Shown here: in pieces, positions 25,507 through 33,514 of the stretch | Numbering within the stretch: position 1 is the first letter of the stretch | How the letters are laid out: every line of letters starts with the position of its first letter | Assembly (NCBI GenBank): GCA_938030175.1 | Contig: CALHGQ010000724.1 | Location: 1-33,563 of the forward strand | Length of the DNA stretch: 33,563 nt | Origin: an uncultured bacterium | GTDB taxonomy: Bacteria; Planctomycetota; UBA1135; GCA-002686595 | Reading direction: 5' to 3' | Notes under the pieces: generated by a model | Seen by the model: only the letters and a program-made list of their open reading frames with translations | The model's database searches: none | What the model was told of the DNA's origin: nothing | Translations under genes and position numbers: made by a program

Positions 25507-26002
25507 GCCCTGGGGATCGCGGGGGGGCGCGGTCTGGACGCTTCGGGTCGCGGAATCCTTCAGAGCTGGACCCCTTCGTTGCTGAAGAGCCGGCTCCCCG
25601 ATCGGGCAGTCAGCGCTCAGGCTGCCAACCCGCCCCACTCTGGCCTGACCGGCCTCTCGCCTGGACCGTAGGGCGACGGACTCCGCTGGTCCCAGACTGG
25701 CCCCAGTCGAGTTTCAGTCGAGATTCAGTCGAGCTCCAGTCTGGCCCCTGTCCTAGCGCCAGCTCACATGCTCGCCACGCGATCGTCGCCGCTCCGCGAA
25801 CCAGCGATCTCCCCGGGACAGCGAGAGCCCCGATTGAATCGAGGCCTGACCCTGTTCCTGTGGGCACGAACGAGCACTTTTGTTGACCAACAACGGGTGC
25901 CCGCTTCTTCATGACACGGCGCTCACTGGGCCCATGGGAGACTAGTCGCTACTGCGCTCCAAGCGGGCGCTCACCCTCTCCCTCCCCACCAAAAGGTACG
26001 AC
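25507..26002. promoter_or_regulatory. 496-bp divergent intergenic region
   Basis: This spacer separates the divergent fasciclin-CIA30 and DUF4832 genes. It holds the five-unit 11-bp array (25693-25747), an operator-like near-palindrome TGTTGACCAACA (25881-25892) that includes a possible -35 TTGACC, and the ribosome site AAAAGG (25991-25996) for the rightward gene. Reading frames across it on both strands (25500-25886 plus, 25610-25912 minus) lack recognisable protein features. Confidence 0.5.
25693..25747. repeat. Five tandem 11-bp units in divergent promoter region
   Basis: Units starting CAG repeat at 25693, 25704, 25715, 25726 and 25737. The inner three share CAGTCGAG followed by TTT, ATT and CTC; the outer two are CAGACTGGCCC and CAGTCTGGCCC. 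The outer units contain CCAGACTGG and CCAGTCTGG, which are reverse complements, so the array is bounded by an inverted pair. Confidence 0.75.
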
Positions 26003-27532
26003 ATGATCAACCGCAATCCCCTGGCGATCACCGTAGCGACCCTCTTCTGCGCCGGAAGCATCGCTTCCGCTCAGCCACCGAGCCCGTGGATCGCCCAGAG
26101 ACCAGCGGTGAGCGCCGCCCAGGTCCAAATCAACCCGACACGCCTCACGCGGATTCAGCCTGGCGTCTACGACCACGCGCTCAAGAACCCGCTGAAAGGG
26201 TTCACCGCCGACAACGATGGATCACACGACTGGGCGACGCTCTCCCACAAGTACTTCCGATGGAACGAACTCGAGAACGACGTGTCCGATGGACTCGACA
26301 GAATCCTGGCGGTGTCGAATCAAAAGTTCGGCAACGCGCGTAGCCACAACATCAAGATCATCCCGCGGGTGTACTTGCATTGGGCGGCCGACAACGAGAA
26401 GTACTGGCCCGCCGACATGGTCACCGATGACTACGACAGCGCGCAGTTCCAATTCCGCGTCACGCGTCTCGTAGAGCGACTCGGACAGGCCTGGAACCAC
26501 GACCCGCGCGTTGCATTCGTCGAGCTTGGCATTTTCGGTAAGTGGGGCGAGCACCACTCACCGGACCCCACGTCGACAATGCAGGCCCTCGTGGGCGACG
26601 CCTTCGAGGCCGCCTTCCCCGACAAGCTCGTCTCTGTGAGGCACGCTTGGCAAGATTTCCAGGGCCATGGGTTCGGCGAGTACTGGGACTCCTGGGCCCA
26701 CCAACAGCAGATGTGGGGTCACGGTGGAGGCACCGCATCCATGAACGACGCCAACCAGCTCTACCTGAGCAGCTACGTAGGAGGCGAGGTCGCGTACAAC
26801 TGGGGCGATTGGCAGGTGCAACCGGGCGAGAGCCCCACGGACAGCGTCGCGGACCCGTTCCATCGGGACTTCATCGAGAACTCCATCCGCTGGCTGCACT
26901 GCACCCAGCTCCGGTGGATCGCTGAGTACGACGACAGCGATGCCGCGGCGCGGGCCGGAGCCGAGGTACTGCAGCGCGCGATGGGCTACCGCTTTACGCT
27001 CGACGAGGTCAGCTTCACCCCGAGCGTACGGAACGGTCAACTCGTCTTCGGCGCGTCGATCACCAACGAGGGGTCCGCACCGTTCTACTACGACTGGCCG
27101 GTGCAGCTTGCGCTACACGACCCTGCGACACGCGCGGTGGTTTGGTCCGCCGAGCTCGCCAACGTCGACGTCCGCGACTGGGCCCCCGGCAGTGAGTGGA
27201 CCGAGCCGGAATGGGAGCCGACGAGCGGTTGGCCGGGCTGGGTCGTCGCCGACGGATGGTCGTCTGCTTCGCCGAAGTGGGGCGTCCCCGCTGCGGCCCA
27301 CCGGATCCAGGCTAAGGTCCCAGTAGCAGTCGCCCCAGGGGAGTACGTCCTCTCCCTCGCGGTGCTCGATCCCGCCAGCATGCAGCCGAGCCTGCGCTTT
27401 GCGACGACGAACTACTGGAACGGCGGCTGGCACCCGCTCGGCCTCGTGGCCGTCGGTCAGAGCGGCGGGGGGCCGCTGCCGCCGAGCACGACGTTCGACG
27501 ACCCGATGACCGACGACTCGCTTCAGTATTGA
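26003..27532 (+). CDS. Secreted DUF4832-type (glycosidase-like) protein
   Basis: The product is a 509-residue exported protein with a signal peptide (MINRNPLAITVATLFCAGSIASAQ). AAAAGG stands six bases before the ATG, one of the clearest ribosome sites in the window. Residues about 55-330 look like a (beta/alpha)8 barrel of the DUF4874/DUF4832 type: NPLKGF (62-67), IIPRVYLHW (119-127), and VAFVELGIFGKWGEHH (170-185) with acidic residues E174 and E183 at a strand end where glycoside hydrolases place a catalytic acid. Residues about 335-500 form a beta-sandwich (FTLDEVSFTPSVRNGQLVFGASITNEGSAPFYYDWPV ... YVLSLAVLDP). Families of this type are thought to be glycoside-hydrolase-like, but substrate and activity are unknown. 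Paired hairpins follow the stop. Confidence 0.82.
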   Translation: MINRNPLAITVATLFCAGSIASAQPPSPWIAQRPAVSAAQVQINPTRLTRIQPGVYDHALKNPLKGFTADNDGSHDWATLSHKYFRWNELENDVSDGLDRILAVSNQKFGNARSHNIKIIPRVYLHWAADNEKYWPADMVTDDYDSAQFQFRVTRLVERLGQAWNHDPRVAFVELGIFGKWGEHHSPDPTSTMQALVGDAFEAAFPDKLVSVRHAWQDFQGHGFGEYWDSWAHQQQMWGHGGGTASMNDANQLYLSSYVGGEVAYNWGDWQVQPGESPTDSVADPFHRDFIENSIRWLHCTQLRWIAEYDDSDAAARAGAEVLQRAMGYRFTLDEVSFTPSVRNGQLVFGASITNEGSAPFYYDWPVQLALHDPATRAVVWSAELANVDVRDWAPGSEWTEPEWEPTSGWPGWVVADGWSSASPKWGVPAAAHRIQAKVPVAVAPGEYVLSLAVLDPASMQPSLRFATTNYWNGGWHPLGLVAVGQSGGGPLPPSTTFDDPMTDDSLQY

Positions 27533-27538
27533 GCGCGT

Positions 27539-27558
27539 CGCCAGCCATCGCGCTGGCG
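27539..27558. terminator. Hairpin 1 between convergent genes
   Basis: CGCCAGC-CATCGC-GCTGGCG is a perfect 7-bp stem with a 6-nt loop, 7 bp after the stop of the DUF4832 gene. It works as a stem in either direction. Confidence 0.55.
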
Positions 27559-27563
27559 AATGA

Positions 27564-27595
27564 GCCCGTCGCGCGTCAACCAACGCGTGACGGGC
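27564..27595. terminator. Hairpin 2 between convergent genes
   Basis: A 13-bp stem with one mismatch (GCCCGTCGCGCGT / ACGCGTGACGGGC) and a 6-nt loop CAACCA lies 8 bp before the stop of the convergent HEAT-repeat gene. With the preceding hairpin it forms a likely two-way terminator. Confidence 0.7.
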
Positions 27596-27602
27596 CTATC
27601 CC

Positions 27603-29738
27603 TCAAAGAATGTCAAGGATGCCGTCACCCATGGTGTTCGTCAGCGTCGATACATTCGCGCGATAGTTCACGTTCGTCGAGAGCTTCATGCTCCAAGGAA
27701 AGTCTTCCTTGTCGCAGACGATCCCCAGCGCCACGGCCGCGAACCCGCGCGCCACGTCCGACGTCTGCTTCGCGCTCTCGCCAAGGAGCATCTTGGTGAG
27801 CGGCTCCACGGATCCTGCGTCGCCGATGAACCCGAGCGCACTGGCGATCGAAGCCTGGGCGGAGAGCCCTTTGGCGTCCCCCAGCATCTCCACGAGTCCA
27901 GCCACGACCGTCTTGTCACCCAGCAGACCGAGTCCCGTCGCCGCCTGTCGAAGAAGCGGCGGGCGGAACTTCGACTTCTGGACCATGTGGCTCAAGCGCC
28001 CGATCGCCGAGGTGGCCTGCATGAGGCCGAGACCCACGGAGATGTTGCCACGTGCCTCGTCCGTCGAGAACGCTTTGCTGTCGAGGAAGCCGAGGAGCGT
28101 GTCCTGGGACTCGGTGTCCTTGAGGAGACCCAGAGCGATGGCGTAGCCGCCAATGAGCTCGGGGTTCTTCTCCTTCTTGGCCTCCGTACGAACCGCGAGG
28201 ACCGCAGCAGGAGACAGGGCGCCCCCGTTTTTCTGAAGCGCGTTGCCGCAGACGCCGATCGCGAGGGCGGCCCAGGGTTGCTTCTGGCCCTTGCCCCGGG
28301 TCAACGCGGTCATCAGAGCCTTCTCGGCATCCCCCTGAAGGTCGCGGTTGCCGGCTTCACCGGGGCGACTCCCCATCTCACCCAGCGCAACGAGCGCGAA
28401 GTACTCCGTTTGGTTCGCGGCAGACTGCTTGGCAATCCGCTTCAACGCCTCGAGGATCTGTCTGTTCTGCTCGCCCTCATCGCCCACGCCGCACGCGTTG
28501 CCGATCATACCTAGCGCGATGCAAGCGGACTGAACGACGGGCGCATGCTTCTCCTTGGACCTCTGGTCAACGAGCTCAAGCAGGCGCTCGATCGCTTCGC
28601 CGCGGACCGGCAGCATCTCAGCCGGAATCTTGTCGTGGGACGCAAGCAGTCGAGCCACCGCGATCGGAACCTGGGACCGGACGCGGAAGTCCTTCTCACC
28701 GCCACCTTCACCGCGGTCGTCCGGGCTCATGCGCTGGATCAGGTAGCTTAGGAGCGACGCCCGACTCGCCGCGATCGCCGCGTCTGGGGCGCCGCTCGCC
28801 GCTGCGTCGGTCGCCCAGTCGAGTGGGATCAAGCCGAGGGCGCTGATCGCGCCGACCTTGATGTCCGGCTGAGCTCCGCGCTCACCCTTGAGCGTGGCGA
28901 CGAGGCTCTCGACGATCCTCTGACGCATCTCGTTCTCGGTGCTCTTGTTGCCGACGAGCCCGAGGCCGTAGGCCGCGAACGCGCGCGTACGGTACGGAAC
29001 GGCCTTGCCCACCAAACGGCGCCCTTCTTCATCGCTGCGCATCAGCGAGATCAGCGCCGGGACCGAGCGATCGTCGGCGAGGATCCCGAGCGCGAGGGCC
29101 GCCGTCTCGGAGATCTGCTGTTCGCCCGACTTCAGGAACCGAGTCATCACGCGAACGAACTCCGACGATCCGTCCTCCGTCTTGATGTCCCCGATCTTCG
29201 CGAGGGCGATGAGGCATCCGGTAAGGATGTCGTTCTGGTGCTCAGTCTCCAGCGACTTCATCAGCGCGGGCACCACCCGGTCACGAATGAGCGCTTCGCT
29301 AGGCCTCAGGGAGCTTTCGCGCTGGTCTTCCTCGCCGCGTCCCAGGTAGAAGTCGTCGCTGATCGAGCGAACCCCGGCGCTGCGAACGTGGGAGCGAAGG
29401 TTCAGATAGGGCTGCTTGTTGAAGCCCCACCACATATCCCAGATCGACAGATCAGGTCCCATGCTGCCGCCACCTGAGGTGGGTCCGCCAGCCGCGGGCC
29501 CCGCCCCCGGCGCACCTGGGCTCGGCGGCCCCGGAGAAGTGGCTCCCCCCGGACCTGGTACCGACGGGCCACTGGGCCCGGTAGGCGCGGGCGAGCCCGC
29601 GCCTCCGCCACCGCCAGAGCCCCCAGGCGGAACCGTGTCCCCTGGACCGGTGTACCGGCCACCGTGGGCACTCGAGACATTCGAAAGACAAAGGCCGCCA
29701 GTGGCGACGAGGGCTCCGAGGAGCATCAGACGTTTCAT
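27603..29738 (-). CDS. Exported HEAT-repeat protein with Gly/Pro-rich N-terminal linker
   Basis: The product is a 711-residue exported protein. The ATG at 29738 is chosen because it begins a signal peptide (MKRLMLLGALVATGGLCLSNVSSA); upstream in-frame sequence is not convincing and no Shine-Dalgarno sequence is visible. Residues about 25-95 are a low-complexity Gly/Pro/Ser linker. From about 150 to the end there are many HEAT/PBS-lyase-like helical repeats (AALALGILADDRSVPALISLM, AAYGLGLVGNK, AACIALGMIGN-like, AATGLGLLGDKTVVAGLVEML, ASIASALGFIGDAGSVEPLTKML), giving a curved protein-binding solenoid. No enzymatic motif is present. Proteins of this form are common in Planctomycetota envelopes, but their partners are unknown. 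It diverges from the glycerate kinase gene. Confidence 0.85.
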   Translation of the reverse strand: MKRLMLLGALVATGGLCLSNVSSAHGGRYTGPGDTVPPGGSGGGGGAGSPAPTGPSGPSVPGPGGATSPGPPSPGAPGAGPAAGGPTSGGGSMGPDLSIWDMWWGFNKQPYLNLRSHVRSAGVRSISDDFYLGRGEEDQRESSLRPSEALIRDRVVPALMKSLETEHQNDILTGCLIALAKIGDIKTEDGSSEFVRVMTRFLKSGEQQISETAALALGILADDRSVPALISLMRSDEEGRRLVGKAVPYRTRAFAAYGLGLVGNKSTENEMRQRIVESLVATLKGERGAQPDIKVGAISALGLIPLDWATDAAASGAPDAAIAASRASLLSYLIQRMSPDDRGEGGGEKDFRVRSQVPIAVARLLASHDKIPAEMLPVRGEAIERLLELVDQRSKEKHAPVVQSACIALGMIGNACGVGDEGEQNRQILEALKRIAKQSAANQTEYFALVALGEMGSRPGEAGNRDLQGDAEKALMTALTRGKGQKQPWAALAIGVCGNALQKNGGALSPAAVLAVRTEAKKEKNPELIGGYAIALGLLKDTESQDTLLGFLDSKAFSTDEARGNISVGLGLMQATSAIGRLSHMVQKSKFRPPLLRQAATGLGLLGDKTVVAGLVEMLGDAKGLSAQASIASALGFIGDAGSVEPLTKMLLGESAKQTSDVARGFAAVALGIVCDKEDFPWSMKLSTNVNYRANVSTLTNTMGDGILDIL

Positions 29739-30050
29739 AGGTCGGGAAAGGTTGCGAGCCGCAGCGGAACCTGAGGGGATCCACTGACTCTTCAGTCGTA
29801 GGTCAGAACACCGTGGCGAGAGGACCTGCGGCGATGGAACGAACGAAAGGCAACGCCCATGCCAAACCGCCCGAACGTCGCTTCCTCGACCGCGCAAACG
29901 ACTTTCGAGTCAGGAGCATTACGACTGCCCCACGCTCCTTTCCCTCTCGGTTTCCCTGGGCTCTTATCCATCCACGAAATCGTCTGTGACCTTGTTCCGT
30001 GCGTTGCCTACACCCCGGCCCATGTCACTTGCGATAGGCTCCTTCCTCCA
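29739..30050. promoter_or_regulatory. 312-bp divergent interval, HEAT gene / glycerate kinase
   Basis: The interval must hold both promoters; I find no convincing boxes. An in-frame ATG at 29859 would extend the glycerate kinase by 64 residues, but that extension does not resemble the family. I see no repeats or strong hairpins here. Confidence 0.35.
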
Positions 30051-31151
30051 TTGCGCTGCCTTATCGCCAACGACAAGTTCAAGGGTTCTCTATCTGCATT
30101 AGAGGCCGCCGAAGCGATCGCCGCGGGCCTTCCTGACGGCGTCGAAGCTGACCTGTGTCCGATCGCCGACGGCGGCGAGGGGTTCACGGAGACGATGCAC
30201 GCTGCCCTGGGTGGGCGCTGGGTGACCGCGGAGGTTTCGGACGCACTCCACCGGCCAACGAGCGCACGCTACGTCGTCACGGGCGGTGGCGTAGCTGTTC
30301 TTGAAATGGCAGCGGCCAGCGGACTGCAGCAGATCGAGCCGGCTCAGCGCTCCGTCCTCCATGCGTCGACCCTTGGAACGGGAGAGCTCATCCAACATGC
30401 GGCGAAGGAAGCCGGTGTCAAACGCATCCTCATCGGGCTCGGGGGCAGCGCAACGAACGATGGCGGCGTCGGCATGGCCAGCGCTCTGGGAATCGATCCC
30501 GTCGATGCCCGTGGTCGAAAGCTCGATCCGTGGCCGGCCGCCTGGGCTGACCTCGCGGGGATCGCCGATGGGAAGCGCGCTTCGCTTCCGCCGATCGAGG
30601 CCGCGAGCGACGTGACCAATCCTTTGCTGGGTCCGCGCGGGGCCACGGCGGTCTTCGCGGCGCAGAAGGGCGCTCGCGAGGACGAGCGGGATCTTCTTGA
30701 ACAACACCTGACGCGCCTGGTTCGCGTCGCGGACGCCACGGAAACGGCTGAGCGGCCCGGCGCCGGCGCAGCCGGCGGCCTGGGGTTCGGCCTGATGCAC
30801 TTCCTTGGCGCCGGGCTTCGTCCAGGCTTCGAGCTGGTCGCGGACGCGTTGAACCTAGAGAGCCGCATACGTGCGGCCGACTATGTGATCACCGGCGAAG
30901 GCTCGCTGGACGCGCAGTCCCTGGACGGCAAGGGCCCAGTCGGGGTCGCGCGCATGGCCATCCACCTGGGTCGGCCTGTCTACGCCGTAGGGGGTCAGAT
31001 CGCGGACATCGTGCGCGAAGCGGGGCTCTTTCGCGCCTGCGCGGGCCTAGACGAAAGCCAGCTGTCGCTTGAGGAGCTCATGGGAAACGCAGCGGCGCTC
31101 GTCGAACAGGCGACGGCTCGCATGCTGGCCGAGACGCCCCCAGCCCGTTGA
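30051..31151 (+). CDS. Glycerate kinase (GlxK/GarK type)
   Basis: The product is a 366-residue cytosolic glycerate kinase that phosphorylates D-glycerate, normally giving 2-phosphoglycerate in this family. The conserved start of the family (LIANDKFKGSLSALEAAEAI) begins four codons after a TTG at 30051 that I take as the start; no ATG or GTG is near, and the ATG at 29859 would add a foreign 64-residue extension. Family motifs are CPIADGGEGF, LIGLGGSATNDGG, GAAGGLGFGLMHFLGA and VITGEGSLDAQSLDGKGP. Length matches the usual 370-380 residues. It is a single gene without glyoxylate or glycerate pathway neighbours. The stop codon lies inside the first unit of a degenerate repeat array. Confidence 0.92.
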   Translation: MRCLIANDKFKGSLSALEAAEAIAAGLPDGVEADLCPIADGGEGFTETMHAALGGRWVTAEVSDALHRPTSARYVVTGGGVAVLEMAAASGLQQIEPAQRSVLHASTLGTGELIQHAAKEAGVKRILIGLGGSATNDGGVGMASALGIDPVDARGRKLDPWPAAWADLAGIADGKRASLPPIEAASDVTNPLLGPRGATAVFAAQKGAREDERDLLEQHLTRLVRVADATETAERPGAGAAGGLGFGLMHFLGAGLRPGFELVADALNLESRIRAADYVITGEGSLDAQSLDGKGPVGVARMAIHLGRPVYAVGGQIADIVREAGLFRACAGLDESQLSLEELMGNAAALVEQATARMLAETPPAR

Positions 31152-31266
31152 AACCAGCCCGCTGAAACCAGTCCGCTGGACCAGCTGGCCGAACCAGCCT
31201 GCTGAGGCCTTCCAGCTGGGTCTCTCCAGCTGAGTTCTCCCCGCTGAGTTCCACCCGCTGAGACTC
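31140..31266. repeat. Degenerate 13-14-bp tandem array between convergent genes
   Basis: Units resembling CCAGCCCGCTGAAA start at 31140, 31154, 31168, 31181 and 31194, and related CAGCTG or CCCGCTGAG units follow at about 31212, 31226, 31239 and 31252. Each contains a CAGC/GCTG inverted pair, so every unit is a small imperfect palindrome. The array fills almost the whole 126-bp gap between the glycerate kinase and the sensor kinase stops and begins inside the glycerate kinase coding end. Confidence 0.7.
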
Positions 31267-31277
31267 CCCAAGCCGGT

Positions 31278-32657
31278 CTACCCGTCGCGCCTTGGCAGCG
31301 AGAGCGTGAAGCGAGAGCCGAGGACCTCCTCCCCCTCCATTCGATTCTCCGCCGTGATCGTACCGCCGTGTCGCTCCGCGACGGCTCGCACGATCGCGAG
31401 GCCCAACCCGTAGCCAGCCCGCTTGCCCGGGGCCGCTGCACCGCGCACGAACGGCTCGAAGAGACTCTTCAGCTCACCGGGCTTCAAACCCGGCCCCTCG
31501 TCCTCCACTCGAACTTCGATCCCAGCGCCGCTCCCCTCCAGAAAGACCGCGACCTCCCCGCCACTCGGGCACCAGGCGATTGCATTGACGACCAAGTTGC
31601 GAATCGCGAGCACCAGTGAGTTGGGACTCCCGACGCACTGAAGATCCCCGGACTCCGTGCGGTCGAGGAACACACCAGCCTTGGCGGCGGCCTCTTCCTC
31701 GCCTCGCATTCGATCACGGAGTTCCGCCCCGAGATCAAAGGAGACGAACGCGCCGTCCGATTCAAGATGCCTCGGGGCGCCCCATTCCATGATGTTGTCC
31801 ACGGTCCGCACCAGCCCCCGGAGCTCTGCCAGATGCCGCTCCAGCGTCGCGCGCGGGTCCGCTGGGGTGTCGGAGAGCAGGGCGACCTGGGTGCTCGTGA
31901 GGAGCGCCTGCACGGGCGCTTTCAGATCATGGGCAAGCCCCGCCACGAGCAAGCGGCTGCGCTCGATCTCCCGTCGGTTCGCCGCCAGTCGGTCCTCCAT
32001 CGCCTCGGCCACCGCCTGCACTTCAACGGGCATGTCGGCGGCCCGTGCCGCCTCCAACTGGACCGACTCGCCCGCCCCAGACACCTCGTCGGCCACGCGG
32101 GAGACCAAATCGGAAACGCGCTTGCCGAACAGCCTGCCAACGAAAAGTGAGAGCAGCGAACCGAGGATCGCCACCGCGCCGAACGCCAGCGCAAAAAGGC
32201 CCGTGCGCGCCATCCACTCACTGCCATCGATGATGACCTCCGCCGTTCGCCCAGGCGCAAATTCGAATCGAGTCTGGCGAGCGGTCGAGTTCGGTCGCCA
32301 AACCTCGTTCGATGATCCGTCGCTCGAGGCGCCCTCCATCAACTCCAAGAGCGGCCCAGATCCGATCGCGAGCGTCTCGTCAGGACCCTCGCCGCTGATC
32401 CGCCATGCCAGCGGCGTTTCCCCGTCGGGGTCAACCGTCGGCGACAGGAACGCTTCCAGCTCCGCTCGATCCGAGGCCAACGCTTCGATCCCGGCGCGAA
32501 GGTCGTCGACTTGCTCCAGCAGCTCCTCGTCCAACTCAGCCGCCATGATCCACCAGTAGATCGATGAGAGAACGACCCCCGAGATGACCAGGAAGAGGCT
32601 CACCGAAGCGGCGAACTGCGCGCCCGCTCGCGACCGAATCGACCAGCCTTTGGTCAC
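31278..32657 (-). CDS. Sensor histidine kinase of OmpR/EnvZ class
   Basis: The product is a 459-residue inner-membrane sensor kinase. Transmembrane segments lie at about 13-37 and 152-174 and flank a periplasmic sensor part of about 115 residues without a recognised fold. A HAMP segment (175-230) leads to HisKA with H243 in AGLAHDLKAPVQALL. The ATPase domain has NLVVNAIAW, DEGPGLKPGE and GYGLGLAIVRAVAERHGG. It begins with GTG overlapping the response-regulator stop (GTGA), so translation is coupled and the pair forms one signalling unit. The signal is unknown. The gene ends against a degenerate repeat array rather than a clear terminator. Confidence 0.94.
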   Translation of the reverse strand: MTKGWSIRSRAGAQFAASVSLFLVISGVVLSSIYWWIMAAELDEELLEQVDDLRAGIEALASDRAELEAFLSPTVDPDGETPLAWRISGEGPDETLAIGSGPLLELMEGASSDGSSNEVWRPNSTARQTRFEFAPGRTAEVIIDGSEWMARTGLFALAFGAVAILGSLLSLFVGRLFGKRVSDLVSRVADEVSGAGESVQLEAARAADMPVEVQAVAEAMEDRLAANRREIERSRLLVAGLAHDLKAPVQALLTSTQVALLSDTPADPRATLERHLAELRGLVRTVDNIMEWGAPRHLESDGAFVSFDLGAELRDRMRGEEEAAAKAGVFLDRTESGDLQCVGSPNSLVLAIRNLVVNAIAWCPSGGEVAVFLEGSGAGIEVRVEDEGPGLKPGELKSLFEPFVRGAAAPGKRAGYGLGLAIVRAVAERHGGTITAENRMEGEEVLGSRFTLSLPRRDG

Positions 32658-33334
32658 GCTTCCACCTTCTCTGCGCGCACCGAGTAGCCCTTACCCACCG
32701 CCGTCTGGATCGTATGACGCCCACCGACGTCGAGCTTGCGGCGGAGCCTCATCACCACGACGTCCACCACGTTGGTGCCTGGATCAAAGTCCATCTCCCA
32801 GACCATCGAGAGCAACTGCTGGCGGCTGCGTACTTCGCCACCGGCCTCAATGAGCGCGCCGAGCACGCCGAACTCCCGTTGACTCAGCTCGACCGCGACA
32901 CCGTCACGCTCCACCGTCTTCGCGTCCATATTCACGATGACGCCGTCGACGGAGTACACCTCGTCGGGGCGATGACGCCGGACGTTGGCCTCGATTCGAG
33001 CCAGAAGCTCATCGAGCTCGAACGGCTTCACCACGTAGTCGTCCGCGCCAAGGCGTAGCCCACGAACGCGATCCTCGAGAACGCCACGGGCCGTCAGGAA
33101 GATCACGGGGACGGTGTTTCCACCCCCGCGAATTTCCTCTAGGAGAACCCAGCCATCTTCATCGGGCATCGTGATATCCAGCAGGATCAGCGCGAAGGGC
33201 CCCTTTTCTGCCAGTTGAGTTCGGGCTTCCTCCGTGGAGCCAGCAGGAACGACCGTGTGCCCATGGAGCTCTAGGGCGATGGCGAGGTCGTTTCTCAGCT
33301 CCGCGTCGTCGTCCACAAGAAGAATGCGTGCCAT
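32654..33334 (-). CDS. OmpR/PhoB-family response regulator
   Basis: The product is a 226-residue DNA-binding response regulator. The ATG at 33334 is chosen because it directly opens the receiver domain (MARILLVDDD); in-frame sequence further upstream lies in the divergent promoter region. Receiver: acidic D8-D9-D10, phosphorylation site D53 in LLDITMP, conserved Thr in FLTARG and Lys in DDYVVKPFE. The C-terminal winged helix (about 125-226) has the OmpR-type ELSQREFGVLGALIEAGGEVRSRQQLL and VDVVVMRLRRKL recognition region. It is transcribed before its partner kinase with a 4-base overlap. Two inverted repeats just upstream are candidate sites for autoregulation. Confidence 0.95.
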   Translation of the reverse strand: MARILLVDDDAELRNDLAIALELHGHTVVPAGSTEEARTQLAEKGPFALILLDITMPDEDGWVLLEEIRGGGNTVPVIFLTARGVLEDRVRGLRLGADDYVVKPFELDELLARIEANVRRHRPDEVYSVDGVIVNMDAKTVERDGVAVELSQREFGVLGALIEAGGEVRSRQQLLSMVWEMDFDPGTNVVDVVVMRLRRKLDVGGRHTIQTAVGKGYSVRAEKVEA

Positions 33335-33365
33335 GTCTGCATCCTCGGACAGTTCAGCAGAGAAA

Positions 33366-33418
33366 GGAATGACGCCACCATCATTCCATGCGATGCGTCG
33401 AAATGACGCCGCTGTCAT
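33366..33418. promoter_or_regulatory. Paired inverted repeats, candidate response-regulator operator
   Basis: GGAATGA-N8-TCATTCC (33366-33387) is a perfect 7-bp inverted repeat, and ATGAC-N6-GTCAT (33403-33418) is a second one. Both left arms belong to the direct repeat AATGACGCC (33368 and 33402, 34 bp apart). They lie 32-84 bp upstream of the regulator start and about 100-150 bp upstream of the divergent partial gene. Confidence 0.55.
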
Positions 33419-33514
33419 CGCCCCCCCGCATCCGCGGTTCGAAACCTGGGTCGAGAGGGCAAGGCCAGGCGGCCAGCGCCCCATACATCACGAACCACGA
33501 GCCCCCAGGACCCT

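Noticed and set aside
25610-25912. Minus-strand 100-codon frame and plus-strand frame 25500-25886 in the divergent gap
   Set aside because: Both run through the 11-bp repeat array, have no ribosome site or family similarity, and occupy a region expected to hold promoters.
26940-27583. Shadow frames across the DUF4832 C-terminus (both strands)
   Set aside because: They have no start context or motifs, and the DUF4832 frame continues intact through the region.
31140-31266. CRISPR-like array
   Set aside because: Units are only 13-14 bp, degenerate and without spacers, and no cas gene is in the window.
30995-31441. Minus-strand frames through the 13-14-bp array (also 31047-31271)
   Set aside because: Their Gly/Trp/Ser-rich repeat peptides come from translating the tandem array; they overlap two well-supported genes.
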